From Auritidibacter sp. Marseille-P8566 (lineage in GTDB: Bacteria > Actinomycetota > Actinomycetes > Actinomycetales > Microbacteriaceae), in the NCBI GenBank assembly GCA_945860535.1, contig CAMAQN010000002.1:1-64000 (forward strand): 64,000 nt of DNA. Reading direction: 5' to 3'. Positions 19,804 through 30,132 of the stretch are shown piece after piece (positions within the stretch are counted from its first letter, which is position 1; every line of letters starts with the position of its first letter). Both the position numbers and the translations under genes were made by a program. The notes below the pieces were generated by a model that searched no databases, was not told the DNA's origin, and saw only the letters and a program-made list of their open reading frames with translations.

Positions 19804-20996
19804 TAGCTATCTAGATAGTCGCGCAGTAGTTGAGAACGGGAAGGGTGGCGCAACTTAGACATGGTCTTGGACTCGATCTGGCGAATGCGCTCACGAGTGA
19901 CACCGAACTTCTCACCGATTTGGTCCAGAGTCATCTGAACGCCGTCACCAAGACCGAATCTTGAGCGAATCACACCAGCTTCGCGAGGGTGAAGCGAATC
20001 AAGAACCCGCTCAAGCTCCTGCTGGAGCATGGTGAATCCGACAGCGTCTGCCGGAACCACAGCCTCGGTGTCCTCAATAAGGTCACCAAACTCACTGTCT
20101 CCATCTTCACCAAGCGGAGTAGATAGGGAAATTGGCTCGCGGCCATACTTCTGAACCTCGACGACCTTTTCCGGTGTCATATCCAGTTCTGCTGCAAGTT
20201 CCTCAGGAGTAGGTTCGCGGCCTAGGTCCTGAAGTAGCTGGCGTTGGACACGGGCAAGCTTGTTGATGACCTCGACCATGTGGACCGGGATACGAATGGT
20301 TCGTGCCTGGTCGGCCATTGCTCTGGTGATTGCCTGACGAATCCACCAGGTTGCGTAGGTTGAGAACTTGTATCCCTTGGTGTAGTCGAACTTCTCAACC
20401 GCACGAATTAGGCCCAGGTTTCCCTCTTGAATCAAATCTAGGAACTGCATGCCACGACCGGTGTAACGCTTTGCTAGCGACACCACCAAGCGAAGGTTGG
20501 CTTCCAAAAGGTGGCTCTTGGCGCGCGCACCGTCTTTTACCACCCAGCTCAGGTCGCGACGCTCGGCAGGAGCCAGAGACTTTGCGGTCGCCAGCTTCTC
20601 CTCAGCAAAAAGACCAGCCTCAATGCGCTTGGCCAGTTCAACCTCTAGCTCGGCATTTAGTAGCGCAACCTTACCGATTTGCTTTAGGTAGTCCTTTACA
20701 GGGTCGGCTGTTGCGCCTGAAATAGTTAGGTTCTGGACCGGGATGTCATCATCGTCATCGCTGAGCACTAGTACGTCGGCAGGCAATGCGTTTACATCAA
20801 TGGTCGGTTCGGACTCTTCGTCCTTGTGTTCTTCGACTACTACTTCGACGACTTCGATAACCTCAGCAACGATCTCTTCAACTGCTTCAATTTCAATCTC
20901 GTCTTCGATGTCCTCTTCGTCATCTTCGATAACGGCAGCCTTAGCCTTGCTGGCTTTGCCAGCTGGCTTGGTTGCTTTGGCCTTGGCCTTGGACAC
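19803..20996 (-). CDS. sigA: Primary RNA polymerase sigma factor (sigma-70, SigA/RpoD)
   Basis: [133 protein letters not shown] start. Confidence 0.97.
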   Translation of the reverse strand: MSKAKAKATKPAGKASKAKAAVIEDDEEDIEDEIEIEAVEEIVAEVIEVVEVVVEEHKDEESEPTIDVNALPADVLVLSDDDDDIPVQNLTISGATADPVKDYLKQIGKVALLNAELEVELAKRIEAGLFAEEKLATAKSLAPAERRDLSWVVKDGARAKSHLLEANLRLVVSLAKRYTGRGMQFLDLIQEGNLGLIRAVEKFDYTKGYKFSTYATWWIRQAITRAMADQARTIRIPVHMVEVINKLARVQRQLLQDLGREPTPEELAAELDMTPEKVVEVQKYGREPISLSTPLGEDGDSEFGDLIEDTEAVVPADAVGFTMLQQELERVLDSLHPREAGVIRSRFGLGDGVQMTLDQIGEKFGVTRERIRQIESKTMSKLRHPSRSQLLRDYLDS

Positions 20997-21126
20997 GGTA
21001 GCGATAATTAACCTCTTTTTGGGCAGACTTTAAACCCTTGTCAAGTCGTTAGACCGGAAAGGGTTTAGCTGTTAAGTATGCCACTAAAAAGTGGCCCTGG
21101 TGCTAACAACGCTTATTTCTTTGGAA

Positions 21127-22029
21127 TTATTCCGCGCGAGGGTCGTCTTTTGACATGTTGGCGAGGTACTTCTCTAGCTCCTCGGCAATCTCGTCTGCAC
21201 TAGGCGGGATATTCTGTGGCTTTCCGATCGGAGAGCGCGAGGGTCCGGTTCCGGAGTTGTAACTCTGCTCGAGAGTAGCAACCAGCTTGGCCAGCACAGC
21301 ATTTTCCTCAAGCTGTGCGTTGACCTTTGCCACAAACTTCGCTGCCCGCTCTCTAATCTCATCGGTTGGGAAAACTAAACCAGTTGCGGCAGTTATTAGC
21401 TCAAGCCCTGTGAGGGCTGCTGATGGAACCTCGTTGTCGGCAAGGTAATGCGGAACCAGCAGCACGAACCCGGTCGTGCTGAGCCCGGTTTGACCAAGCT
21501 TGTATTCCAATAAGTGAATCACGTTTCCAGGTACCTGAGTCTGAGGCTTCCACTCTGAGTACTTTTCAACTAGGTCAGATCTGTTACCCGAGACGGTGAT
21601 TCCAACTGGACGGGTATGTGGGATTGGGAACGGAATGGAGTGAACCCAGGTCAGTGAGGAGATTTCGAATCGATCTACTAAATCTGCAACGGCGGCAGCA
21701 AATGCTTCCCAGCGAAAGTCCGGTTCATATCCCTCTAGTAAGAGGAAGGGGCTGCCAGCTTCATCATGTGCCAAGTACAAACCCAAAACCGGCGGCTCGT
21801 AAGACTCAATGTGGTCTTTCTCAAACAACAGCAATGGTCTTCTCGAGCGGTAATCCAACAACTCGTCGTTACTGAAGCTCACAATCAATTCATGGTCTAG
21901 GTGCGCGAAAAGGTGCTCCGAGAGCTGTGAGATTGTCTGCCCTGAATCAGTGAAACCGGAAAGCATGGCGAGCATCGGGAGACCTTGAACTTGTTGCTCA
22001 GATTCGTAGATTCGATACAGCTCAGCCAT
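21127..22029 (-). CDS. PAC2 family (proteasome assembly chaperone-like) protein
   Basis: MLAMLSGFTDSGQTISQLSEHLF...HELIVSFSNDELLDYRSRRPLLLFEKDHI...PDFRWEAFAAAVADLV...VTVSGNRSDL matches the actinobacterial PAC2 family. Confidence 0.85.
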   Translation of the reverse strand: MAELYRIYESEQQVQGLPMLAMLSGFTDSGQTISQLSEHLFAHLDHELIVSFSNDELLDYRSRRPLLLFEKDHIESYEPPVLGLYLAHDEAGSPFLLLEGYEPDFRWEAFAAAVADLVDRFEISSLTWVHSIPFPIPHTRPVGITVSGNRSDLVEKYSEWKPQTQVPGNVIHLLEYKLGQTGLSTTGFVLLVPHYLADNEVPSAALTGLELITAATGLVFPTDEIRERAAKFVAKVNAQLEENAVLAKLVATLEQSYNSGTGPSRSPIGKPQNIPPSADEIAEELEKYLANMSKDDPRAE

Positions 22030-22059
22030 GGCCCGATACTAACTCAATAAGCTTGGGGA

Positions 22060-23436
22060 ATGATTAAGGTCACCGTCGTCACATCATCCCCAACCAACGC
22101 GCACCAGTTTGCTATTCCACTGTCTGACAGTGGACTTCTAGTGACGGAAGACGCCCTTACCCAGCAAATCCTTGATCTCCACAAGGCGGACAAGACACCA
22201 GGCACGGCAGCGAGGGTTTTGGTGGGCGAGAACATTGCGCTCGTGATTGGAGTCGGTACCAACTACAAGGCCCGAGACTTTGCTGCCGCCGCAGTTAGAG
22301 CAGCCAGTGACAAAGCACCGCTGATTCTTCGAGCCAACAGCGCAGCCGAAGCTAAGGCTCTCGCCGAGGGCGCGGTGCTTGGTCAAAAGACTCCGGCAAA
22401 ATTTAAGAAAGACTCCAAGACACAGATCGATGTCCAGATAGTTTGCGCCGAGAAAGTTGACATCTCTAGGGAAGTTAGCCTTGCCAACACCATCGTGGCT
22501 ATCCGCGAGTTGATAAACATGCCGGCCAACGAGCTCTGGCCCGAGAAACTAGCCAAAGAGGCGAAATCGCTTGCTAAAGGACTGCCGATTGATGTCGAGA
22601 TCTGGGACGAAAGGAAGCTTGAAAAGGAGAAATGCGGCGGAATCCTTGGCGTCGGCAAAGGCTCGGTCCGCCCACCAAGACTGGTGAAGCTCACCTATCG
22701 AGGCGGCGGAAAACACATCGCCATGGTGGGTAAAGGAATAACCTTCGACACCGGTGGTCTTTCATTGAAGCAGCCACTTTCGATGATTGGCATGAAGTAC
22801 GACATGGCAGGAGCTGCCTCAGTTCTTGGAGCTATCGTTGGAGCAGCCCAGCTTGGCATCAAGGCAAACATCACAGGATTCATGTGCCTGGCGGAAAATA
22901 TGCCAAGCGGTCAAGCGACTCGCCCGGGTGATGTGTTGACCCTGCGCAACGGAAAGACTGTTGAAGTTCTTAACACGGATGCTGAGGGCAGGCTAGTACT
23001 CGGCGACGGACTTTCGCTTGCCTCAGAGCTCGGTCCTGATCACATCATTGACATCGCGACCCTCACTGGCGCTGCTTCAGTGGCATTGGGAAAGCGCTAT
23101 GCGGGTCTTATGGGTAAGGGCGATGCGATCAGTCTTGCCAAAAATGCTGCAGCGGAGGCAGACGAACTTTTGTGGGAGATGCCACTCCCTGCCGAACTTC
23201 GTGAAATTTTGAAATCTGATGTTGCCGACATGGTTAATAGTCGAATTGGCGCACCGGCAGGTGGCATGTTGGTTGGCGGTTTGTTCCTTTCAGAGTTTGT
23301 GCCAAAAGATGCGAGCTGGGCTCACCTGGACATTGCCTCCTGTGCAAACAATGACTCGGCTCCCTACTCGGTTTACCCAAGTGGGGCGACCGGTGTAATG
23401 ATTCGCACGTTGATTGAGATGGCTAAGCGCGCATAG
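22060..23436 (+). CDS. pepA: Leucyl aminopeptidase (M17)
   Basis: VGKGITFDTGGLSLKQP, MKYDMAGAASVLGAIVGAAQL, NTDAEGRLVLGDGLSLASELGPDHIIDIATLTGA. Confidence 0.95.
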   Translation: MIKVTVVTSSPTNAHQFAIPLSDSGLLVTEDALTQQILDLHKADKTPGTAARVLVGENIALVIGVGTNYKARDFAAAAVRAASDKAPLILRANSAAEAKALAEGAVLGQKTPAKFKKDSKTQIDVQIVCAEKVDISREVSLANTIVAIRELINMPANELWPEKLAKEAKSLAKGLPIDVEIWDERKLEKEKCGGILGVGKGSVRPPRLVKLTYRGGGKHIAMVGKGITFDTGGLSLKQPLSMIGMKYDMAGAASVLGAIVGAAQLGIKANITGFMCLAENMPSGQATRPGDVLTLRNGKTVEVLNTDAEGRLVLGDGLSLASELGPDHIIDIATLTGAASVALGKRYAGLMGKGDAISLAKNAAAEADELLWEMPLPAELREILKSDVADMVNSRIGAPAGGMLVGGLFLSEFVPKDASWAHLDIASCANNDSAPYSVYPSGATGVMIRTLIEMAKRA

Positions 23437-23488
23437 CCCCGCTAGGTATTAGACTTGCTCTGTTTGGCGAGAATTTGGAGCATATACG

Positions 23489-24862
23489 ATGGCCGATCAC
23501 AACTTTGACCTGGTAATCCTGGGTAGCGGAAGCGGCGGTTACGCAGCAGCGCTAAGAGGTGCCCAACTTGGCATGAGCGTTGCGCTAATTGAGCGTGACA
23601 AGCTAGGCGGTACCTGCCTGCACCGCGGCTGTATCCCAACTAAGGCTCTGCTGCATTCAGCAGAGGTTGCCGACGTGACTCGCGAGGCTGGCTCCTACGG
23701 TGTGAACGCAACTTTCCAATCTATTGATATGACTGCGGTGAACAAGTACCGCGACTCCATCGTTGAGAAGCTTTACAAGGGACTAACCGGTCTAGTGGCC
23801 AGCAAGGACATCACCTTCGTCAGTGGTGAAGGTCGCATGACTGGTCCGAAGACCATGACTGTTAATGGCGAGAACTACACCGGCAAGAACGTAGTCCTAG
23901 CCACCGGGTCAAACACCAGGACCTTAGGCATCGAGATCACTGGGCGAGTAATCACCAGCGACCAGGCACTGCAGATGGACTTTGTGCCAAACCGGGTTGC
24001 AATTCTCGGTGGTGGCGTTATCGGCGTTGAGTTTGCATCGATCTGGCGTTCGTTCGGCGCTGAGGTAGTTATTATCGAAGGCCTTGACCGCCTTATACCT
24101 AACGAGGACCCTGCCATGAGCAAGGTCTTAGAGCGTGCATATAAGAAGCGTGGAATCGAATTCAAGCTTGGTAACCGCTTCAAAACCGTAACTCAAGATG
24201 ACAACGGCGTAACCATTGAGCTTGAAAACGGTGAACAGATTTCTGCGGAGCTGCTTTTGGTAGCGGTTGGACGCGGAGCAAATGCCACCGGCTTCGGCTT
24301 TGAGGAACAGGGCGTAACGATGGATCGTGGTTATGTTCCAACCAACGATCGTCTTCAGACCAACCTTCCCGGCGTCTACGCGGTTGGTGACATCGTCCCT
24401 GGATTGCAACTTGCTCACCGCGGATTTATGCATGGCGTCTTCGTGGCCGAGGAAATTGCTGGGCTAAAGCCTGCGAGGATTGATGAGTGGGGCATCCCAC
24501 GTGTTACCTACTGTGAGCCAGAGATTGCTTCTGTCGGACTAACCGAAGCACAAGCTCGCGAAAAGTTTGGTACTGACAATGTCTCAATTTACGAGTACAA
24601 CCTGGCTGGTAACGGTAAGAGCAACATCCTCGGAACCGCTGGAATCGTAAAGCTAGTTAGACAGAACAACGGTCCGGTTGTCGGGTTCCACATGATCGGT
24701 TCTCGAGCAGGCGAGCAGGTCGGCGAAGCTCAGCTAATTGTGAACTGGGAAGCCTACCCAGAGGATGTCGCACCACACCTGCACGCCCACCCAACCATGA
24801 ACGAAGCAATCGGCGAGGCGCATCTAGCCCTTGCTGGCAAGCCACTACACGCACACGCCTAA
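23489..24862 (+). CDS. lpdA: Dihydrolipoyl dehydrogenase
   Basis: FDLVILGSGSGGYAAALRGAQLGMSVALIERDKLGGTCLHRGCIPTKALL, VAILGGGVIGVEFASIW, AHPTMNEAIGEAHLAL. Confidence 0.96.
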   Translation: MADHNFDLVILGSGSGGYAAALRGAQLGMSVALIERDKLGGTCLHRGCIPTKALLHSAEVADVTREAGSYGVNATFQSIDMTAVNKYRDSIVEKLYKGLTGLVASKDITFVSGEGRMTGPKTMTVNGENYTGKNVVLATGSNTRTLGIEITGRVITSDQALQMDFVPNRVAILGGGVIGVEFASIWRSFGAEVVIIEGLDRLIPNEDPAMSKVLERAYKKRGIEFKLGNRFKTVTQDDNGVTIELENGEQISAELLLVAVGRGANATGFGFEEQGVTMDRGYVPTNDRLQTNLPGVYAVGDIVPGLQLAHRGFMHGVFVAEEIAGLKPARIDEWGIPRVTYCEPEIASVGLTEAQAREKFGTDNVSIYEYNLAGNGKSNILGTAGIVKLVRQNNGPVVGFHMIGSRAGEQVGEAQLIVNWEAYPEDVAPHLHAHPTMNEAIGEAHLALAGKPLHAHA

Positions 24863-24881
24863 AGAGTAAAAGGACTAAGTC

Positions 24882-26237
24882 ATGAGCGAAGTTGTTCTTC
24901 CAGCACTTGGAGAATCTGTAACCGAGGGAACCATTACCCGTTGGCTCAAGAAGGTCGGCGACACTGTTGCCGTTGACGAGCCATTGGTTGAGGTATCAAC
25001 AGACAAAGTCGACACCGAGATCCCATCGCCAGTTGCTGGCGTTGTTCAGCAGATCATGGTTCAAGAAGACGAAACCGTAGCCGTGGGCGCAGTGTTGGCC
25101 ATAATCGCTGATGGTGCTGCTGCCGCTCCGGCAGCAGTCGAAACTCCTGCTCCAGCCGCTGTCGAAACTCCTGCTCCAGTAGCCGCTCCAGCACCAATCG
25201 TTGAGGCACCGGTTATCCCAGCACCCGTCGCGGCAATTCCTGTTGATGCTGTTGCGCCAGTTGCAGCACCGGTTACTCCTGCCATGCCGGCTCCGGTGCC
25301 TGCTGTTGCTCCAGCACCAGTTGCTGCGGAGAGTGAATCAGACCCTAACTACATCACCCCAATCGTTCGCAAGCTAGCCCATGACATGGGCGTAAACCTC
25401 GCTTCTGTCCGAGGAACCGGTGTTGGTGGACGTATCCGCAAGGAAGACGTAATGGCATTTGGATCAAGCGCTCCAGTGGCTTCGCCACCAACAGCTACCC
25501 CTGCGCCTTCCGTTTCACCACTGCGCGGAACCACCGAGCCGATGTCTCGTCTACGTAAGGTGCTTGCAGAGCGTGCAGTTGCTTCGATGAACTCCAGCGC
25601 TCAGCTCACAACCGTTGTTGAGGTTGATGTCACCAAGATCGCAAACCTTCGCAAGAGCGTTCAGGCCAACTTCGTTGCGAAGACAGGCGTCAAGCTGAAC
25701 TTCATGCCGTTCTTTGTTCTAGCGGCAGCAGAGGGACTTCAGGCTCACCCGAAGATCAACAGCTCTGTCGATGGCGAAAACATCGTTTACCACGGCACCG
25801 AGAACGTCAGCTTCGCAGTTGATACCGAGCGTGGATTGCTTACTCCCGTGATTCGCAATGCAGCTTCGCTAAACATCGCGCAGACTGCTCAGCAGATTGC
25901 GGAGCTTGCAGACCGCACGCGCAACAACAAGCTGACTCCAGACGAGCTAAGCGGTGGAACATTCACCTTTACTAACACCGGTTCACGTGGAGCGTTATTC
26001 GATACTCCGGTGGTGTTCTTGCCTCAGAGCGCGATCCTGGGAACGGGTATCGTCACCAAGCGCCCAGTAGTAGTGACTGACGCTGAAGGCAACGAGTCGA
26101 TTGCTATTCGCTCAATGGTTTACCTCGCGCTTAGCTACGATCACCGTCACATCGATGGCGCAGACGCATCTCGCTACCTAACCGATGTAAAGGCTCGCCT
26201 TGAGGCTGGTGCTTTCGAAGCAAATCTAGGTATCTAG
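24882..26237 (+). CDS. sucB: 2-oxo acid dehydrogenase E2 (dihydrolipoamide acyltransferase), single lipoyl domain
   Basis: Lipoyl domain VEVSTDKVDTEIPSPVAGVV; Ala/Pro linker; E3-binding domain TPIVRKLAHDMGVNLASVRGTGVGGRIRKEDV; catalytic LALSYDHRHIDGADASRYL. Confidence 0.9.
   Translation: MSEVVLPALGESVTEGTITRWLKKVGDTVAVDEPLVEVSTDKVDTEIPSPVAGVVQQIMVQEDETVAVGAVLAIIADGAAAAPAAVETPAPAAVETPAPVAAPAPIVEAPVIPAPVAAIPVDAVAPVAAPVTPAMPAPVPAVAPAPVAAESESDPNYITPIVRKLAHDMGVNLASVRGTGVGGRIRKEDVMAFGSSAPVASPPTATPAPSVSPLRGTTEPMSRLRKVLAERAVASMNSSAQLTTVVEVDVTKIANLRKSVQANFVAKTGVKLNFMPFFVLAAAEGLQAHPKINSSVDGENIVYHGTENVSFAVDTERGLLTPVIRNAASLNIAQTAQQIAELADRTRNNKLTPDELSGGTFTFTNTGSRGALFDTPVVFLPQSAILGTGIVTKRPVVVTDAEGNESIAIRSMVYLALSYDHRHIDGADASRYLTDVKARLEAGAFEANLGI
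25135..25182 (+). repeat. Tandem ~24-bp repeat in the E2 Ala/Pro linker
   Basis: Two adjacent copies of gc(a/t)gtcgaaactcctgctccag(c/t)(c/a) encode AVETPAPA / AVETPAPV. Confidence 0.7.
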
Positions 26238-26254
26238 CTTGCAAAGAGGTTTAG

Positions 26255-26890
26255 GTGCCTGAGTTTATTGACCTTGCTTTCGCCCCGAACTACATAAGTT
26301 ATGCAGACGCTTACCAAAAGCAACTTGAGATTCATGCTCAGGTTGTCGCAGGCAAAATCCCAAACACTGTCTTACTTCTCGAGCACAGCTCGGTCTACAC
26401 CGCCGGCAAACGCACGGAAGCCCAGGAGCTGCCGCTAGATGGAAGTGAATTCGTAGAGACCAATCGCGGTGGCAAAATCACCTGGCACGGCCCTGGCCAG
26501 CTAGTTGGTTATGCAATCATGCGACTCCCCCAGCCAATCGACGTTGTGAATTATGTGCGTTGGATGGAACAGGTGCTAATCGACGTTTTAGCCCGCCTTG
26601 GTGTGAAGGGCGAGCGAGTCGAAGGTCGAACCGGAGTTTGGTTTGAAACTGAAGGCGGGTTTGAAAAAGTTGCCGCAATCGGAATTCGAGTTGCCGAGAA
26701 GGTAACGATGCACGGCTTTGCCCTGAACTGCAATAACTCACTCGAGCCATACGAGCACATCATCGCCTGTGGCATTTCTGATGCGAAGACGACAACCCTG
26801 AGCAGAATTCTCGGGCGTGATGTAAGCGTTAAGGAAGCCGCTATTCTTGTAAAAGAATTGATGGGAGAGATACCAAGTGCCAGAATCTAA
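26255..26890 (+). CDS. lipB: Lipoyl(octanoyl) transferase
   Basis: [50 protein letters not shown]...[23 protein letters not shown]. Confidence 0.95.
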   Translation: MPEFIDLAFAPNYISYADAYQKQLEIHAQVVAGKIPNTVLLLEHSSVYTAGKRTEAQELPLDGSEFVETNRGGKITWHGPGQLVGYAIMRLPQPIDVVNYVRWMEQVLIDVLARLGVKGERVEGRTGVWFETEGGFEKVAAIGIRVAEKVTMHGFALNCNNSLEPYEHIIACGISDAKTTTLSRILGRDVSVKEAAILVKELMGEIPSARI

Positions 26891-27869
26891 GCCTGAGCGC
26901 AAGCTACTCCGCCTTGAGGTTCGCAACAGCGAGACCCCGATTGAGCGCAAGCCTCCGTGGATCAAAATCACCGCCAAAATGGGCCCGGAATACCAGCAAC
27001 TGCACTCACTTGTGAAAGACCAGGGACTCCATACTGTTTGCCAAGAAGCCGGATGCCCAAACATATTCGAGTGTTGGGAAGACCGTGAGGCGACATTCCT
27101 CATTGGTGGCTCGCAGTGCACCAGACGTTGCGATTTCTGCCAGATTGATACCGGTAAACCAGCTGACTTTGACGCTGACGAGCCAAGACGTGTTGGTGAA
27201 TCCGTAAAGACCATGAACCTCCGCTACGCAACTGTTACAGGTGTGGCAAGAGACGACCTTGAAGACGAAGGGGCTTGGCTTTACGCCGAGACCATTCGTC
27301 AGATCCACCAGCAGTCCCCCGGCACTGGCGTAGAGATCTTGATCCCTGACTTCAGCGGCAAGCCAGAACTTCTTCAGTTGGTTTTTGACGCGCAGCCAGA
27401 GGTATTTGCGCACAACGTCGAAACCGTTCCAAGGATTTTCAAGCGCATCAGACCGGCATTCAACTATGAGCGATCTCTAGACGTGATCACCCAGGGCAGA
27501 AAAGCTGGAATGGTCACCAAGTCCAATCTGATTCTGGGCATGGGCGAAGAGCGTTCTGAGATTACTCAAGCGCTTCAGGACCTGCATGACGCAGGAACTG
27601 ACATCATCACAATCACTCAGTATCTGAGGCCTTCACCAAGGCACCACCCTGTTGAGCGCTGGGTAAAACCAGAGGAATTCATTGAGATGGCCAAAGAAGC
27701 CGAAGAAATGGGATTCCTTGGAGTGCTATCCGGTCCATTGGTTCGTTCCAGTTACCGGGCTGGTCGACTTTGGGCAACGAGCATGTTAGCTAAGGGTCGA
27801 CCAATTCCTGAGCACCTGCAACATTTAGCCGACAAGCTTGAGTTCGCGCAAGCTAGCGCGATTGCCTGA
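26877..27869 (+). CDS. lipA: Lipoyl synthase (radical SAM)
   Basis: [72 protein letters not shown] start. Confidence 0.97.
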   Translation: MPESKPERKLLRLEVRNSETPIERKPPWIKITAKMGPEYQQLHSLVKDQGLHTVCQEAGCPNIFECWEDREATFLIGGSQCTRRCDFCQIDTGKPADFDADEPRRVGESVKTMNLRYATVTGVARDDLEDEGAWLYAETIRQIHQQSPGTGVEILIPDFSGKPELLQLVFDAQPEVFAHNVETVPRIFKRIRPAFNYERSLDVITQGRKAGMVTKSNLILGMGEERSEITQALQDLHDAGTDIITITQYLRPSPRHHPVERWVKPEEFIEMAKEAEEMGFLGVLSGPLVRSSYRAGRLWATSMLAKGRPIPEHLQHLADKLEFAQASAIA

Positions 27870-27882
27870 GTAAACTACTTCC

Positions 27883-28578
27883 GTGGCTAAGAATCCAAAA
27901 TCTCCTGGCAAATTGCGCCAGTTACTGCGTGTATACAGAATCACCGCAAAGAAAGACCCGACCGCCCTATGGCTTTCCATCTTGGGGTTCCTATTGGTTC
28001 TGGGCGCAAGCTTCCTAATCGGATTCCTGGTCAATGGCTTCGGAACTCTTGGCTTCTGGCTATGGATTGCCACTGGGCTGCTCTCGGCAGTACTGACTTT
28101 TATGATCGTGATGTCACGACGCGCCGAGCGAAACGCCTACATTCAAATCGAAGGCCAGGCCGGAGCGGTTGGAGCGGTTCTAGACTCCCAGATTCGTAGG
28201 ACTTGGCGTGCCTCCCCAATGCCTATCGCCGTAAACCCCAAGAGCCGTGACGCTGTCTACCGAATGATTGGTCCAGCTGGTGTCGTGTTGATTGGCGAGG
28301 GACCCTCGGCGAGAGTTCAGCAGATGCTGGAAGACGAATCGCGCCGAATTTCTCGCAGCGCGCCTGGAGTTCAGATTCACAAGGTTCGTGTCTCATTAGA
28401 TGGTGGAGTTCGCCTTTACGCCCTGCTAAAGACCGTATACAAGTTGAAAAAGTCTCTCACCCGATCAGAGGTTAGCGCCGTGGCTAATCGTCTGGACTCG
28501 CTTGCTGGTTCATCGGCTCTACCGATTCCTAAGGGAATTGACCCGATGAGAGCAAGACCGCCTAAGCGCAAGGCTTAA
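27883..28578 (+). CDS. DUF4191 family membrane protein
   Basis: LRQLLRVYRITAKKDPTALWLSILGFLLV...RRAERNAYIQIEGQAGAVGAVLDSQIRRTWRASPMPIAVNPKSRDAVYRMIGPAGVVLIGEG; the standard gene downstream of lipA. Confidence 0.9.
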   Translation: MAKNPKSPGKLRQLLRVYRITAKKDPTALWLSILGFLLVLGASFLIGFLVNGFGTLGFWLWIATGLLSAVLTFMIVMSRRAERNAYIQIEGQAGAVGAVLDSQIRRTWRASPMPIAVNPKSRDAVYRMIGPAGVVLIGEGPSARVQQMLEDESRRISRSAPGVQIHKVRVSLDGGVRLYALLKTVYKLKKSLTRSEVSAVANRLDSLAGSSALPIPKGIDPMRARPPKRKA

Positions 28579-28611
28579 CATTCCTGAAACATTTGGGCGG
28601 TAGTTTATTTT

Positions 28612-28627
28612 CATTCCGACCGGAATG
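28612..28627. promoter_or_regulatory. Perfect inverted repeat upstream of glnA (candidate operator)
   Basis: CATTCCG-AC-CGGAATG, 7-bp arms, 35 bp upstream of the glnA ATG. Confidence 0.35.
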
Positions 28628-28661
28628 TTGCTACAAGCACAACCTATGAGAGGGAACAGCC

Positions 28662-30086
28662 ATGTTCAAAACTGCCTCTGAGGTGATTGCATACATCAAG
28701 GAAAACGACGTTAAGTTCCTAGATGTGCGCTTCACCGACCTACCAGGCGTTCAGCAGCACTTCAACTTGCCAGTGTCTCAGATCAACGAAGAGTTCTTTG
28801 CCAATGGGCAGCTCTTCGACGCATCCTCGATTCGCGGTTTTGCTTCAATCCACGAGTCAGACATGCAGTTGATTCCAGATGTGACCACTGCATACATCGA
28901 CCCATTCCGCATCGAGAAGACTCTGATCGTCTCGTTCGATATTTACAACCCACGCAACGGTGAGCTTTACCACCGCGACCCAAGACAGGTCGCACACAAG
29001 GCCGAGCGCTACCTTGCGTCCACCGGAATCGCAGACACCGCATTCTTTGCACCAGAGGCTGAATTCTTCATCTTCGATGAGGTTCGCTACGAGACCAAGT
29101 CCAACACCGCTTTCCACATCGTGGACTCGGTTGAAGGTGCTTGGAACTCGGCACGTCAGGAAGAGGGTGGAAACCTTGGTAACAAGACTCCATTCAAGGG
29201 TGGGTACTTCCCAGTTTCTCCAGTTGACCACCTAGCTGACATTCGCGACACCATCGTCTTGGAGCTAGAAGCAGCCGGTCTTGATGTTGAGCGCAGCCAC
29301 CACGAGGTTGGTACTGCTGGTCAGTGTGAGATCAACTACCGTTTCGACACACTGGTGAAGTCTGCAGATGACGTACTGAAGTTCAAGTACATCGTCAAGA
29401 ACGTAGCTCACCAATACGGCAAGACCGCAACCTTTATGCCTAAGCCACTATTTGGTGACAACGGTTCCGGTATGCACGTTCACCAGTCACTCTGGAAAGA
29501 CGGCAAGCCACTGTTCTATGACGAGTCCGGCTACGGCGGCCTTTCTGACCTAGCACGCTGGTACATCGGAGGACTTCTAAAGCACGCTCCGAGCTTGCTT
29601 GCGTTCACCAACCCAACTGTGAACTCCTACCACCGTCTAATTCCAGGCTTTGAGGCACCAGTGAACCTGGTCTACTCGGCTGGTAACCGCTCGGCTGCCA
29701 TTCGTATCCCAATGACTGGCTCAAACCCGAAGGCTAAGCGCATTGAGTTCCGCGCTCCTGATGCATCTGGAAACCCTTACCTAGCCTTCGCAGCAATGCT
29801 GATGGCTGGACTTGATGGCATCAAGAACCGCACTGAGCCTCACGCTCCGGTTGACAAGGACCTATACGAGTTGCCACCAGAGGAAGCTAAGACCATTCCT
29901 CAGGTTCCTGGCTCGCTAGGCGATGTCCTTGTGGCTTTGGAGCAGGACAACGAGTACCTCAAGCAGGGCAACGTCTTCACCGACGACCTGATTGAGACCT
30001 GGATCGACTACAAGCGTGAGAAGGAGCTAAAGCCATTGGCGCAGCGCCCTCACCCTTACGAGTTCGAGCTTTACTACGGCGTCTAA
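28662..30086 (+). CDS. glnA: Glutamine synthetase type I (with adenylylation-type Tyr motif)
   Basis: [34 protein letters not shown]...[25 protein letters not shown]...[11 protein letters not shown]...[20 protein letters not shown]. Confidence 0.97.
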   Translation: MFKTASEVIAYIKENDVKFLDVRFTDLPGVQQHFNLPVSQINEEFFANGQLFDASSIRGFASIHESDMQLIPDVTTAYIDPFRIEKTLIVSFDIYNPRNGELYHRDPRQVAHKAERYLASTGIADTAFFAPEAEFFIFDEVRYETKSNTAFHIVDSVEGAWNSARQEEGGNLGNKTPFKGGYFPVSPVDHLADIRDTIVLELEAAGLDVERSHHEVGTAGQCEINYRFDTLVKSADDVLKFKYIVKNVAHQYGKTATFMPKPLFGDNGSGMHVHQSLWKDGKPLFYDESGYGGLSDLARWYIGGLLKHAPSLLAFTNPTVNSYHRLIPGFEAPVNLVYSAGNRSAAIRIPMTGSNPKAKRIEFRAPDASGNPYLAFAAMLMAGLDGIKNRTEPHAPVDKDLYELPPEEAKTIPQVPGSLGDVLVALEQDNEYLKQGNVFTDDLIETWIDYKREKELKPLAQRPHPYEFELYYGV

Positions 30087-30100
30087 TAAGTCAATTGATT

Positions 30101-30130
30101 ACAGGCGGGCCTTCGGGTCCGCCTGTTTTC
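30101..30130 (+). terminator. Intrinsic (rho-independent) terminator of glnA
   Basis: ACAGGCGG-GCCTTCGGGT-CCGCCTGT stem-loop followed by TTTTC, just after the glnA stop and before convergent glnE. Confidence 0.85.
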
Positions 30131-30132
30131 AT

